A stretch of 64,000 bases of DNA from assembly GCA_030340625.1 (NCBI GenBank), contig JAOPHQ010000602.1, forward strand, positions 70,001-134,000, written 5' to 3'. This document shows, piece after piece, positions 49,189 through 60,738 of this stretch; the stretch's first letter is position 1; every line of letters starts with the position of its first letter. Both the position numbers and the translations under genes were made by a program. The stretch is from Merluccius polli. Its lineage: Eukaryota; Chordata; Actinopteri; Gadiformes; Merlucciidae. The notes under the pieces were generated by a model. It saw only the letters and a list, made by a program, of their open reading frames with translations. It did no database searches and was not told the DNA's origin.

Positions 49189-50309
49189 CAGCATAATATG
49201 TAATGACATTAAATACGTTCTAGTCTGTCATTAACTACTTAAATGGTTTATTTCCCAGATGGATGATGCAAAATGTCATCTGCTTGATCATTTATCGACA
49301 ACGTTTTCCAGCGTCGATGCCCAGCCCCAGTGAGCGCTAGGTCAACGTGTCGGCCGCGGCGTTCGGATACCGCCAGGAGATTATTAATGATCTGTCAGCC
49401 GATGATGGATAGCACAAGACAAAAGCGCCGCCGCTGTCCCCCCTGTACGTCAAATTAATTATGCCACTTCCGTGTTTTTTTTTTTCCTCCCCCCCCCGCC
49501 CTCATGTCCATCTCACAAAACCCACGGCCCGCGTGCCAATCCGAGTTGGCACGGCAACCGTCGCAGTGGCGGCGGCGACGGCGCCTGTTGTCATCGGGAT
49601 ACTCGACTTCCCCCATAACCAATTGGACGCATCTGTCTCTCTCTCAGGTGGCGTGTTGATATCCTCCGTGTTGAAGTTAAGTGTGAAATGCTATTTGGAA
49701 ATCAGTGGCGGCGGGGGGAAGCCCGGGGGGGGGGCGGGGGCCCAGGCGTGCCAGCGCGGTCGCAGGTCCTCTCTGTAATTAACAGCTGTCAGCGAGCCAC
49801 ACTTCCCTATTGTGACTCTTTAATAAAGATGCACAGTGGAGGGGCCGCCACGCCGATCACCACCATCTCCATGCAGTCGTCGCTGGGTTGTGCGCTGTGG
49901 GGCCAAATCAAGTTGACTCACTGACGACGCACACGTTTGCTCCATTGTCTCCGCCCCCACCAAAAAATGAAACACATTACACAATAAAAACCTCGAAAAC
50001 ATTCATGGTTCATGCGTAGATTTGAAAATGAAGGCATTTTTCTGCTACACTCAGCACCCCCCGCCCGCCCCCCACCGCTACACAGCTCAGACATCTAACA
50101 ATAGAAACACTTTGTTTGGGAAGGAGAAAAAGCACCACACAAAGTTCAGACACCAGCGGGATCTCTGGTGTCGAGGATCAAGAGTCGTGCGGCGGTGGAG
50201 GGGGCAGTGGAGGTACTGGAGTTAGAACAGCGCCGCTTGGCCTCCGCCAAGCTCAGTGCGAACAGGGAGCGCGCCGATTCCCTGTTACGCTACCGAATGA
50301 AGAAGTGGA

Positions 50310-50575
50310 AGCAGAAGCTTTATTGTCATTGCACATGTACAAGTACTACACAACGAAATGTGATCTCTGCATTTGGCCCATCACTAGCTGCAGCACTAGG
50401 AGCAATGGGCAGCCGCAGTGCAGCGCTCGGGGACCGACTCCAGGTCTGCCGCCTAGTGCCTCACGCTCAAGGGCACCGGCAGGAGTATTAACCTAACATG
50501 GATGTTTTTGGTGTCGTAGGAAACCGGATCACCAGGAGGAAACCCACGGGGGGAACATACAAACCCCACACTCTA
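50310..50575 (+). repeat. Common teleost interspersed repeat (CTTTATTGTCATTGCAC type)
   Basis: AGCTTTATTGTCATTGCACA followed by TACACAACGAAATGTGATCT and, further on, GGAGGAAACCCACGG with GGGGAACATACAAACCC are diagnostic segments of a very abundant fish retroelement 3' region. It is a fragment with no open frame of interest. Confidence 0.65.
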
Positions 50576-51479
50576 AATAATTCAATCATTGAATACCTGA
50601 GAATTGCGTTTAACTTTGACTTCTGCACATGCCTGGATTTGCATGTAATTCGATTTTGGATTTAGTTTATTTTTGCGGTTATACTATTACCCTGTAATAT
50701 GCTTTCCAGTAGGCCTATATTTATATTTGTATATTTGTATCTCTGTTTTTGTCTAGCATACTTTAGCTTTTACCTCTGCCAGAAGTCACTAAGGACTTGC
50801 GTACACTTGTAAATGCCTGAGATTTGATTTAGGAGTTATTTGTAGTTTTTTTATTTATCACAATACCCCCAGAAAATTAATGGTAAAATATATTCACACT
50901 CACTTGTATTTCAGAAATTGTTATATAAAGTTGTCTTTTTTTAACAACCTGTTTTATTCAGTGAAATCTATTGAGGTCGTCTATAATTTAGGAGTTAATT
51001 ATTCAGGGTAATCAATCTAAAATGGAGCTCAGATTTTCACAGACTATTCCAGCCACATTAACTTCGTATTAATCCTTAATTACAATGATTATATTAAATT
51101 AACAGGGTAGTTGTTAATTTGGCAAATGAGGCATATTTTTGCGGTAATTGTTTTGTGTCGTAATGTAATGGATCGATAATTCTGCACCATTTAACCCAAC
51201 GCTGCAGAGTCTGTCGTTACTTCTCAGCGCTTTGATTCCCAATTCAGCTTTACATCACAAAACCCCAGTGACCTTTTAATATCCATTACAGCTTTAGCAG
51301 CAAGGCCTATCAGATAAGTGATGGAAATACTCACATGCAGGCATGCTGGATCTCCTGCACTAATGATAACATCAACTCCCACAAAAAAAACCTCCAACGC
51401 TACTCCATTGAAAGCAAGGTGTTGCGGGAAGGCGCAATAGTCGCAGCCCACACCAGCGCCTCGACACATCCGGCGTTAC

Positions 51480-51880
51480 ACAGGCCATATATTTATGACA
51501 CCCCCTAACCCCAGCCCCCCAAAGGGCAAGGAAAAACTCTGAACTATCAAGGAAGAAACCTTGAGAAGGAACGGAGAACGGGGGATCCCACCGTACATGA
51601 TGGTCAGGAGGGCAATGGGTGCCATCATTGACATACATAATAGTATTACAAGCCAACATTTGAAGTAAAATGTCATTGTTTTTATATAGGTTATAGATGT
51701 GGAGGATGCTCCATGAACACAAACAGACACCCTGTTGTAAGGAGAGTGGAAGCACCTTCATGAAGTCTCCAGTGTCTTCGTTCAGGGGAAGGAAGCGCAG
51801 AGTTTCTTGCCCTGATTTACACTCAACTATTGCACTCCGATTGCACTATTGCTCTCCTACCTCCTGTGCTCTAAATGGTA
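51480..51880 (+). repeat. LINE 3'-region fragment (GGGCAAGGAAAAACTC type)
   Basis: AAAGGGCAAGGAAAAACTC followed by AAGAAACCTTGAGAAGGAAC and GGGGATCCC is a signature of an abundant teleost retroelement family. Later blocks are less certain. Confidence 0.6.
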
Positions 51881-51972
51881 CAACGATGGGTTGAACCCCA
51901 TTTGAATTTAATCCAGGGGCTTTTCAAAAGCACCAAAAAATCCTTCATCTTAGATAGCAGTTGGGGGAAGAG

Positions 51973-51973
<1 letters not shown>

Positions 51974-52017
<44 letters not shown>
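51974..52017 (+). repeat. (GA)n plus poly-G
   Basis: About 17 GA units followed by nine G. Confidence 0.9.
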
Positions 52018-52237
52018 TGCTACCTCCTCGTCTCAGTTTCCTGCCGGCCACTGAGGTCATGAGGAAAGTAATAAGCAGTGACTATAAAAGAGAATGATTC
52101 ACATAGAAAATAGTCGAAGCCATAGCCATAATATAGTATGATATCTATGGGGGGGAAAAACATAATTTGCTCCCTTCCTGTCGCTTTACCCTACGGTACA
52201 TGGGAGCGCAGGCTTCAATTTATTAAAGGTACATTAT

Positions 52238-52560
52238 ATCAGAATCAGCTTTATTGGCTAAGTATGTGTACATAAAAGGAATTTGACTTTTTTCATTGCT
52301 CTCACACAGAATAGGCATCCTTACACAGAATAGGCATCCTTACACAGAATAGGCATACAGCTAAAACAAGGACAACAAAGCAGAACATTTAACTACTCTG
52401 TACAGATATAAATACATATAAAAAGTACACATTTGTACAACAGTGACATTTTGTAACATGAAGTTAGTGCAATGATGCTGATTAACAGGTTGCTTTATAT
52501 ACATGAGGTAGGCGGACATGACAGTATATGCATGTACAGAACACAATACCATAGAGAGTG
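52238..52560 (+). repeat. LINE tail (TCAGAATCAGCTTTATTGG type) with a 20-bp triplicate
   Basis: TCAGAATCAGCTTTATTGG and AGGAATTTGACTT define a common fish LINE 3' tail. Inside it, ACACAGAATAGGCATCCTT occurs three times in tandem (about 52305-52360). Confidence 0.65.
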
Positions 52561-52913
52561 CTTAGATTTATAAATGCTGTCAGATTTAGAGTTTGCAGTT
52601 CAGGATTGTACCAATAGAGACTCTTCATAGAGAACAAATACGAGGCGTATTGCTTCTTAAAAAGTGTTTCTATTGCAACTTAAAATCCAGCATACTTGGG
52701 GAAAAAAAAAGTCAATAATAAAGTCCATATTCAGGGCTCTAAGTGGTCGTCGGTGTAGATGTTCATGTTTACGAGCGATATTTGTTCTCGAAATAGAGAC
52801 GTAGCAGCGAGGAATGAAGCCCTGCTGTCGGTTGTTGTGTTCATATCGGAGTACAGCCTCAGCCGACCGACTCTTTAGGCAAATTCCATTCCTCCGCATG
52901 TGAAATCACCGCC

Positions 52914-52958
52914 GTCTGTAAGTTACATCTGTCACACACACAGATGTAACTTACAGAC
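52914..52958. repeat. Perfect hairpin, 19-bp arms, 7-nt loop, upstream of exon 3
   Basis: GTCTGTAAGTTACATCTGT at 52914-52932 is followed by CACACAC and its exact reverse complement at 52940-52958, about 108 bp before the exon 3 acceptor. Confidence 0.88.
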
Positions 52959-52999
52959 CCAGAGAAAAATAACACGAAAAGTTGAATTTGAAGTCACAC

Positions 53000-53000
53000 A

Positions 53001-53047
<47 letters not shown>

Positions 53048-53066
53048 CTCCCCCCCCCCCCCCCAG
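53000..53066 (+). repeat. gpc6: (CT)n plus poly-C serving as the exon 3 polypyrimidine tract
   Basis: About 22 CT units, TTGTCT and about 15 C run directly into CAG at the exon 3 boundary, so the splice acceptor's pyrimidine tract is itself a microsatellite. Length variation here could alter splicing strength. Confidence 0.9.
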
Positions 53067-53458
53067 AGTTTTTCCTGGAGCTGCTGGAGAACACGGAGCG
53101 GTCCCTGAACGAGATGTTCGTGCGGACCTACGGCAAGCCCTACATGCAGAACTCGGAGGTGTTTCAGAACCTGTTCGTCGAACTCAAGCGCTACTACACG
53201 GGCGGCAACGTCAACCTGGAGGAGATGCTCAACGACTTCTGGTCCCGGCTGCTGGAGCGCATGTTCACGCTGCTCAACTCGCAGTACGTCATCACCGAGG
53301 ACTACCTGGAGTGCATCAGCAAGTACACGGACCAGCTCAAGCCCTTCGGCGACGTGCCCCGCAAGCTCAAGGCCCAGGTGACGCGGGCGTTCATCGCCGC
53401 GCGCACCTTCGTCCAGGGCCTGTCGGTCGGCCGCGAGGTCGCCCAGCGGGTATCCATG
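53067..53458 (+). CDS. gpc6: Glypican-6-type proteoglycan, coding exon 3
   Basis: The largest exon seen (392 nt, two bases completing the Glu codon, then 130 codons; residues about 104-234). It encodes the helical glypican core: EFFLELLENTERSLNEMF, YMQNSEVFQNLFVELKRYY, GGNVNLEEMLNDFW, RLLERMF, DYLECISKYTDQLKPFGD, VPRKLKAQVTRAFIAARTF and VQGLSVGREVAQRVSM. SEVFQ, YYTGGNVNLEE and GREVA-RVS match GPC6, whereas GPC4 has SELFK, YYVVGNVNLEE and a different segment before the boundary. The donor is ATG|GTAAGT, phase 0. Skipping would shift the frame. Codons are strongly G/C-ending: I count only four A/T-ending codons of 130. Confidence 0.97.
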
Positions 53459-53461
53459 GTA

Positions 53462-54035
53462 AGTTGTGGATAGCACCCGGTACCTGCTACTTTTTTTTGG
53501 TATCACTTCGGTCGAGGTTTAAAGCGAGCTGAGCAGATACTAAAAGGTGATGTGAAAAACACTGCAGACCACTAGAGACCACCGGGGAGAATCGGCGACG
53601 ATTGGTCAATTGACAAAGTGCAGGCGTATCAAGAACACCGTCCCTCATGAGCTCCTTTAAGGAATAGGGCATTGTGTAGCGAGTGTGTAGTTGAACGAGT
53701 GAGCGAGAGTGAGATAGTAATTACCTGGATGCCACTTTAGTTCTATGAGTACGTGCGTAGCCGTAGCCGGTTGGAAGTGAAGTTGACAGTCTAGCAGTTA
53801 CAGTTTGTCAGTGAACAAAGGCAGGAATGTTAACACCTCCATTGTTCCTGTGTGCGTTTGTGTCACGCTGAAGATGATGTCACAGCAGTTTCAAACAGTG
53901 TCGCTGTTGTGATGAGCTAAGAATCCTGCCTACACTGATGGGGTGCTATCTGCACTGAAAAAAAAGTACTTGGTACCGAAAGCGAGTAGAGTCTAGCCGA
54001 GCAGTACCATGTAGTAGAAAAACAGCTTAACCGTC
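53462..54035. mobile_element. Probable miniature DNA element abutting the exon 3 donor
   Basis: The left part (GGTACCTGCTAC, GGTATCACTTCGGTCGAGG, then AGCGAGCTGAGCAGATAC and ACTGCAGACCACTAGAGACC) and the right part (AAGTACTTGGTACCGAAAGC, GAGTAGAGTCTAGCCGAGCA and GTACCATGTAGTAG) are recognisable halves of a fish element with partly complementary ends. The left edge lies within about 10 bp of the splice donor. Exact ends and target duplication are not clear. Confidence 0.45.
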
Positions 54036-54773
54036 TGGGAGGAATAAAGTGCATCTTATCTCGTCAAACAGATCAATATCAAAGTGGTCTGGATGAAGGC
54101 GTTTAATTGGAGCGACGTTGTTTGAGTGCCGCTACAAGGCTAGGCGAACGAAACCGAACCTAGTCGGAGGGGGTGGTGGAAGTGACTTGACTATTTATCG
54201 GGATTCTAATATTACAAATAAGAAAACAAGAGCAATCTGTATTTATGAAGTGAACCGTTATCTAACCATCAAACTTTCCCAACATAGTGTTGCACAACCT
54301 TGCAGCTTGTGTTCATATTTCTGTTTGAGGTTCTTCTTCTTTCTCCCGGTTGTCCTGCCAAACCCAAGTTTCGGCCCAAAACTTTATTTTTTTCTCATCT
54401 TTGGTCTAATATGTTTTCTCTCGCTCATGTCTCAGGCTTTCTGGGCTCCGGGCTTATCCTGAAGCCTCCATAGTCTAGTAAAACTATGAAGGGGTTTTTG
54501 TCTGGATCGTCCCAGCCCGGCCAACCCGGCCCTAATGTTTGCAACTCTATTGCCTAATATTTGTTCGGCCCAGGATAAAGATGCCATTAATCACGGTGTG
54601 GCCCGAGAGTATTCTGTTTGAAGTGATGTAATGCTAACACGGCTCCCGTGGTGTGGAGCGGTGGGGCGCACGTGTCTCGTTTTGATCACGTACAAAAGAT
54701 TAAAGGAATACAGAAAGAGGCTAAGGCTTTGGAGATAGCCACATTAAAACCACAACCATAACAGGACTAATTT

Positions 54774-54792
54774 CCCCCCCCCCCCCCCCCCC
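54774..54792 (+). repeat. Poly-C tract
   Basis: About 19 C, length uncertain. Confidence 0.85.
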
Positions 54793-56045
54793 TGTATCCC
54801 CTCTCTTCTCCCTCCCCGACTTAAACTCAATCAGGGACGCATTGAAATCGTTGCTAAATAGGATTCTAGTCACTGGTATGAATATGTATTCCAGTGCTGA
54901 TTGTACACTACGCACGGTAGGGTAATCAATGTGTGTGTCTGTGTGCTGTTGGGTCTAATTCAGGCCCTGAACCCCCTGAACCCTTAAACATACCCGGCCG
55001 AGTATCGGTTCGCAGCAAGCCTCGCCGCTTTTATGAGCGGCGGCCGAGGACGAGTTGTTAGTATGCGTTTAGTGAGTCACACGGTGCTTGCCAAAAACTT
55101 CCACCCCCCCCATTCCCCCATGCACCCCCCCGCCAGTGTCCCCGTCTCACCTCTGACATTTCGGGATGGACCCCGGGACACAGGTCATGTGTCTGGGGCT
55201 TACGGACGTTTCCCCTTTTGATCTCCAGGGTCTAAACTCATCATCGGGTAAGGGGGTGGCGGTAGGGAAGAGGGGGCGGGGGGTGGCGGTGGGGGTTGTG
55301 GAGAGATCGGATATAAGCATAATGGAAGGAGACACCGCTGTGCGTGGTGGTGTCTCGCGGCAGGGACGGCCGGGAGAGATGTGACATCTATGCCTAGCGC
55401 GGCCAGGGTGTTTATTGAATTACGGTAGGCAGGGCAGTACATCATGTCTTTTCACAGCTTAGCAGACGTGACACAACACCGGCGGCTGAAGCTCACACAG
55501 AGACACGTCTGCTGTACATGTGCTCACAGACGTGCTCCAGGGTCGGGTTTTTATCATCTTTTCCACATGCCGGTGAATTCTGCCACGGTGCTCCTCATTT
55601 CAGTCGTGCTAACTGATCGATAGATGATAGATCCGGTTTGAAGTGACTTGAGTACACTTATTCTAACATATCGTTATATATTATTCTTCATGTAGGGCCC
55701 TCTTAAAAATGATTATCAGTCTTACAATAACTTCATAGTCTTCAAAGGCGAACACCTAATGGCAGTAGAATATTGTAAACTTATAATAAAGAGAAGCTTT
55801 GGCGCCTAGACAGTATGTTACCAATGTTGCTAATTAGTCCTTAAGGAATTCACCATCCAAATACTGCTGGATAAAGAAGTTTGTACTCCCAATCCTTAAA
55901 GCTCCCATACATTGTGTGATATTTGTGGTACAATTAAGTTGATATGGCAGGATTTTGATACGTGTTTGGATTATGGAGTAAATGTAATCTAAGAAGATTT
56001 GTGGCTGAAATCATCCCTTATCATCACCATGCATGTATCACACAT

Positions 56046-56240
56046 AGTAAGTAAGTCAGTAAGTAAGTAAGTAAGTAAGTCAAACTTTATTTATAAAGCA
56101 CCTTTTCGAACAGCAACGTTCCAAAGTGCTTGAACAAAAGAAAGCAGAGACAAATACAGCAGTAATTCAGACAGATAAACACATACAGTATGTCACATAA
56201 AGAATAATACAATTATTGCATAAAACCAAAATGGATAAAG
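56046..56240 (+). repeat. (GTAA)n and Rex/LINE-type tail
   Basis: GTAAGTAAGTAAG units are followed by AAACTTTATTTATAAAGCAC and CCAAAGTGCTT, the usual 3'-tail pattern of Rex1-like LINEs in fish. Confidence 0.6.
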
Positions 56241-57130
56241 AAAAACAACACTAGTTTGGGGAGTGCACACAGAGAGGAACATTGTAAAAAGGCCAATCTT
56301 CATGCTGCGGATCGGTTTGTACGGGCGCGTCAAATCGTGCTCCACAGAAAGCGGCCGCGTACAGCCTTTTATCGGAAATGAAACACGACGTTAAAATAAA
56401 AAGAAAGAGGCAAGGGTTTCCCTGAGCTGCGGCCACGTCTAAGATGCGCATGTGAGATGTGCCGGATGGAAGAGTACATACTCTGCGTGTTACGTCGAGA
56501 GCTGCCGGCTGAGGACCCGTATGTCCGAGCACCCTGTCCACCGAAGAGCTCTTCTGGGTGTCAGCTGAGAAAAGAACCCTCTGCTCAGCTTCTCCTTCAG
56601 CACAGGGCACAGTAAAATAGCACAGGGACATCTGATTAAGACTAATATTCAAACGTGTGGGGAACATTGTATACTATTTTCCCAGGAGAATACCTAATAT
56701 GGGTAAAATAACGATTATTTTGTTAAATAGCCCGAAAAGGCTTGAGAAAGGGAAAATGCGATTTAAACGGCCTGTGTGTTTATTGTGTTGTCTTCCGGCT
56801 TGATAAACAGCCTCATTATATTGTTGTGTAGGAACAGTTTATATGTGCTAGTGTAACGTAATTGCACTGCATCTCTCCTCTTGAACGTCAGGCAGTTGAC
56901 CTCTGCTCTGAAGCTATTTTTGAATGAAGTGAAACAACGTGAATCTATGTATTTGATAATGTAATGCACCACTTATGGTGGTGCATTATAAAACATCGAT
57001 TATTTTCCTCAAGAAAGCACACATTGCAGAAGGCAGTGTACATACTGTATACCCTGTAGATACTACATCTACTAATAGTACAATATTCATATACTATCAA
57101 CATATTTTGCAGCCTTGGATAATAGATCTA

Positions 57131-57492
57131 GGGCTGCAACTAACGATTATTTTCGTCGTCGATCAATCTAACAATTATTTGTTCGATTAATAGATCAATC
57201 ATTTAGTCTTGAAAATGTCAGAAATAATAACAAATGCCATCACAAGTAACCAGAGTCCAAAGTGATGTCTTAAATGTGCTTGCTTTATCTGACAAGCAGC
57301 CGAGAAAAAACTAAAGTATTCATTTTTTAATGATCCATGAACCAAACATTTGAATTTCTGATACATCAAGCAGCAAATGTTTGGTATTTGTACTCGATGG
57401 ATGACCATAACGATGAATAGATTCTAAAAATTTGATTCCATTAATTGTCTTGTCGATCGACTAATCGATGAATCGACTAATTGTTGCAGCCC
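57131..57492. mobile_element. Nonautonomous element with GGGCTGCAAC termini
   Basis: It begins GGGCTGCAACTAACGATTAT and ends CGACTAATTGTTGCAGCCC, so the ends are inverted repeats. Internal TCGATTAATAGATCAATC and CGATTCATCGATTAGTCG-like segments also mirror each other. This is a very common teleost family, generally placed with hAT elements. No clean 8-bp duplication is visible. It ends 39 bp before the large foldback element. Confidence 0.75.
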
Positions 57493-57531
57493 TTAAAAGA
57501 TCTGCCAGTTGTATCACGGATTAAATAAATA

Positions 57532-58638
57532 GGTAACGCTTTCGATTAAGGTCCTTGTAATAACCATTAATTAATAGGTAATAAGGCCCTTGTAAGTCCT
57601 TACAAGATGCTTATTAACATTATTGTGTGTTTATAAGCCTATATAAGTGTTAATAATGGCATTATAATACAGTTAATAGCAGGCTATAACACATTTATAA
57701 GCGCTTATAAGAAACTTGTTAACAGTTTGCAAATGCTTAAGAACATTAATAAAAGCCTCATGAGTATCTTATAATTGTTCATAATAGCATTACAAACACC
57801 CATAACCCACCCATTACGTCTTTATTAATCTTCTTTGTTTGCTTATTGATATTAAAATATACTTTATTGCTCATCTATTATAAGTTAACTATGCACTTGT
57901 TAACAGTTAACTGTGCTTTTTGCAGCTACCGGATCTAAAGCGAGAACAATGCCTTATTAAGTCTAATAAATATTTCATTATGTGTTAATTACTGGTTAAT
58001 GATTTTCCCAACCTCCACATCTAGAATGTGGTCAAGGCTGATATAATGGGAAGAAAAAAAAACGGAAGCTGCAAAAAGCATAGTTAACTGTTAACAAGTG
58101 CATAGTTAACTAATAATAACAGCATAATAAAGTATATTTTATTTTAGTAAAGCAAACAAAAAAAGATTCTTAAAGGCATAATAATGCATAATAAATAATG
58201 TATTAGCCTTAATAAGGCATCGTTCTCGCTTTAGATCCAGTAGCTGCAAAAAGCACAGTTAACTGTTAACAAGTGCATCGTTAACTTATAATAGATGAGC
58301 AATAAAGTATATTTTAATATCAATAAGCAAACAAAAGAAGATTAATAAAGACGTAATGGGTGGGTTATGGGTGTTTGTAATGCTATTATGAACAATTATA
58401 AGATACTCATGAGGCTTTTATTAATGTTCTTAAGCATTTGCAGACTGTTAACAAGTTTCTTATAAGCGCTTATAAATGTGTTATAGCCTGCTATTAACTG
58501 TATTATAATGCCATTATTAACACTTATATAGGCTTATAAACACACAATAATGTTAATAAGCATCTTGTAAGGACTTACAAGGGCCTTATTACCTATTAAT
58601 TAATGGTTATTACAAGGACCTTAATATAAAGCGTTACC
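57532..58638. mobile_element. 1.1-kb foldback transposon with 8-bp target duplication
   Basis: The termini GGTAACGCTTT and AAAGCGTTACC (with small internal indels) start near-complementary arms of about 420 nt each. The 8-mer AATAAATA directly flanks both ends (57524-57531 and 58639-58646), as expected of a hAT-like insertion, with the caution that the 8-mer is A/T-rich. The arms contain many TTATAAG, TTAACA and CATTATTAA motifs. The centre (about 57970-58195) carries a third, partial copy of arm sequence (AGTTAACTGTTAACAAGTGC, AAAGTATATTTTA). No open frame of note. Confidence 0.85.
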
Positions 58639-58744
58639 AATAAATAAACATTGAACATTACCATTTATTTAACCTTGTGCCGTAGTGTTTGGTGTATTTT
58701 TTTTTTGCATGGCTTTTAGTCAATTTTTTTGGACGTCTCCCTAC

Positions 58745-58772
58745 ACACACACGTCACACACACACACACGTG
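58745..58772 (+). repeat. Short interrupted (CA)n
   Basis: Two short CA runs separated by GT. Confidence 0.7.
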
Positions 58773-59423
58773 TTGAGAACTATTCGCTGTGGCAGTGTAA
58801 CATAATCGATAGGAAGCGGGCAGACAGGCAGAGTCAGTGGTCCCTGGGTTGATGTGTGAGGCGGCATGTGTGTTTGTCAGGAGATGTCTGGATGATCCCA
58901 TCTCAGGACACCATGATGGAGAAGTGGATGCTGGGTCAATTCCACGTCTCAGGAGTAAAAAACACGACAAAAAAAATACTCAAAAACTGCTGCACAGCCT
59001 CAGTGACTTTTTATATATTTCATATTTGTTCCAGCCAACACTCTATTTATATAATAGCTGTGGTATAGCAGTGACTTTTCATAGTTTAGTCTGCAACATG
59101 ACAACTCACTCACGCCTCCCTCCCCCACCCTCCTCCTCCTACTCTATTCTCTTGTCTCGGTAGGATTCTGTACCAAGTTCATACGCTGGTTCACCTTACA
59201 AGCGGCCGTGGTAGCGCCGCGGTATCCGTGAGCGGCAACGTGCTTCCCTGTTTTACTCAGCCTGAATAAACTGGGAGAACATGAAGACACCCAGGCAGAC
59301 AACAATAGCGATGTCTCCCTCTCTGTATTGCTCACATGCACCCTGAATGTCAACTGCAAATTGTTCTTTTGGGAAACGTGGGGACTCTGTGTACGTTCGG
59401 GCAGAGCGATGTGCCTTGAATAT

Positions 59424-59426
<3 letters not shown>

Positions 59427-59475
<49 letters not shown>
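59427..59475 (+). repeat. (AC)n microsatellite
   Basis: About 22 AC units. Confidence 0.92.
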
Positions 59476-59479
<4 letters not shown>

Positions 59480-60403
59480 AATATGTATTCAATATATTTT
59501 GTGTATTGTTGTGTGGGTTGGCCTTTTATTTTTCTTCAGATATCTTCTCTTTCGTCAGATAGCCTTCGAGTAGAATTGTGTCTGTACACATACTGTATTT
59601 ATTTATTACCAGAAGCAAAAGAGAGCGTGACTCGGAGAACAGTACTTAAAAAGAAATCTGTTGAAAACCAACGAAGCGACGCTGCTCATGAGCCCACAGG
59701 AAAGGTCCTCTTCAGACCGTCCTGTGGCTGTGGATTCGTGGAGTGTCCTCCCTGTCATTTAGTAGCCATGACGATGGGGGCCACATTCACATGAATCAGC
59801 CTCAGGCGACGCCCTAGGAAGCAGCTTGCTGATGGCTGGTGGGGACATACGGCCAAAACATTTCCCACATGGACAAAAAAATACGAAATGTATCCCTTAA
59901 TTTCCTCTGTTGTTGTTTTTTTGTTGCAATAATGGATACAGGGAAAGATGCAACTGCGAACGTAGGATCATTTCCAACAAACAGGAAAAAAAACCTATGT
60001 CTATAAACAACTACCTATTATCCAAGTGGACGGACATGTAATATAAACCTTAAAAGATGGTTCAGATGACTTGAAGTGGAGTTTGGGAGCATAAAGTACA
60101 GCCGACTCTCTAAAAATAGTTTATGAAATGAAATAGAAATTACAAAAAAAAAATAGATGTAGGATCAGATCAATGTTTGTCCTTTCCATCACAAATGTTT
60201 TCATCTGACACCCGACAGTTGTTTCTTCCAGTATGTTTGTGTTTCCGTAAAAGTTGCATCATGCATCATGATTCAAGATGGCAGTTGGTTTGTCCTCAGA
60301 GGTTACTCTTGTTCTTACTGTAAAGAATCCATACTGAACACTGAATTAGACCCACCACAAAACCCAAAACCACTCTCACGCTCGGTGTGTTCACTCTCCG
60401 CAG

Positions 60404-60569
60404 GTCAGCAGCACTCCCCCTTGTCTCCGAGCGTTGACCAAGATGCAGTACTGCCCCTTCTGCCAGGCCCTGCCGACCGCCAAGCCCTGCAAGAACTACT
60501 GCCTGAACATCATGAAGGGCTGCCTGGCCAACCAGGCGGACCTGGACCCAGAGTGGAACCAGTACATCG
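60404..60569 (+). CDS. gpc6: Glypican-6-type proteoglycan, coding exon 4 (gene continues beyond window)
   Basis: It encodes 55 codons plus one base, following exon 3 in phase 0 so that RVSM continues as VSSTPPCLRALTKMQYCPFC. The cysteine-rich block CPFCQALPTAKPCKNYC and the signature MKGCLANQADLDPEWNQYI correspond to human GPC6 CPYCRGLPTVRPCNNYC and MKGCLANQADLDTEWNLFI. Six cysteines of the conserved glypican set are present. The acceptor is CTCTCCGCAG|GTC and the donor ATCG|GTAGGT; the next exon should start with AC to complete Asp. The remaining core, the Ser-Gly glycosaminoglycan sites and the GPI signal are outside the window. MQYCP is shared with GPC5, but the exon overall is GPC6-like. 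Confidence 0.96.
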
Positions 60570-60738
60570 GTAGGTTAAAGCTGCACTATGTCACTTTTGG
60601 GTGATGGCTATTTATGCCACTGGCTTCGTTGCATAGGATTTAACGTTGTGTAATTTGTTTATGTAGAAAGAAATGTGTTATACAGTTATAGATACAACTC
60701 AAGCCACTAGAGGTTGCTTATGGGAAAACTGACTTAAA

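Larger units (their letters stand above)
42730..53066 (+). other. gpc6: gpc6 intron 2
   Basis: 10.3 kb with GT-AG ends and no recognisable gene. It contains TAGTA-type, TC, TTTC, CTCCT, TTA and GA microsatellites, poly-C tracts, LINE-tail repeats and one copy of the ACTATGTTAT repeat. A GC-rich stretch near 46.8-47.2 kb and 48.2-48.45 kb has elevated CpG but no identifiable exon. The A/T-rich 51000-51180 and 47500-47580 segments look like possible conserved non-coding elements. Confidence 0.8.
53459..60403 (+). other. gpc6: gpc6 intron 3
   Basis: 6.9 kb, GT-AG, with no gene seen inside. It carries a miniature element starting almost at the donor, a poly-C tract near 54774-54792, LINE-tail sequence, a GGGCTGCAAC element and the large foldback element. 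Confidence 0.85.

Noticed and set aside
60268..60573. 101-codon frame over exon 4 ending in a Pro/Gly-rich peptide
   Set aside because: It is the wrong frame through exon 4; the correct phase-0 frame gives the conserved glypican sequence.
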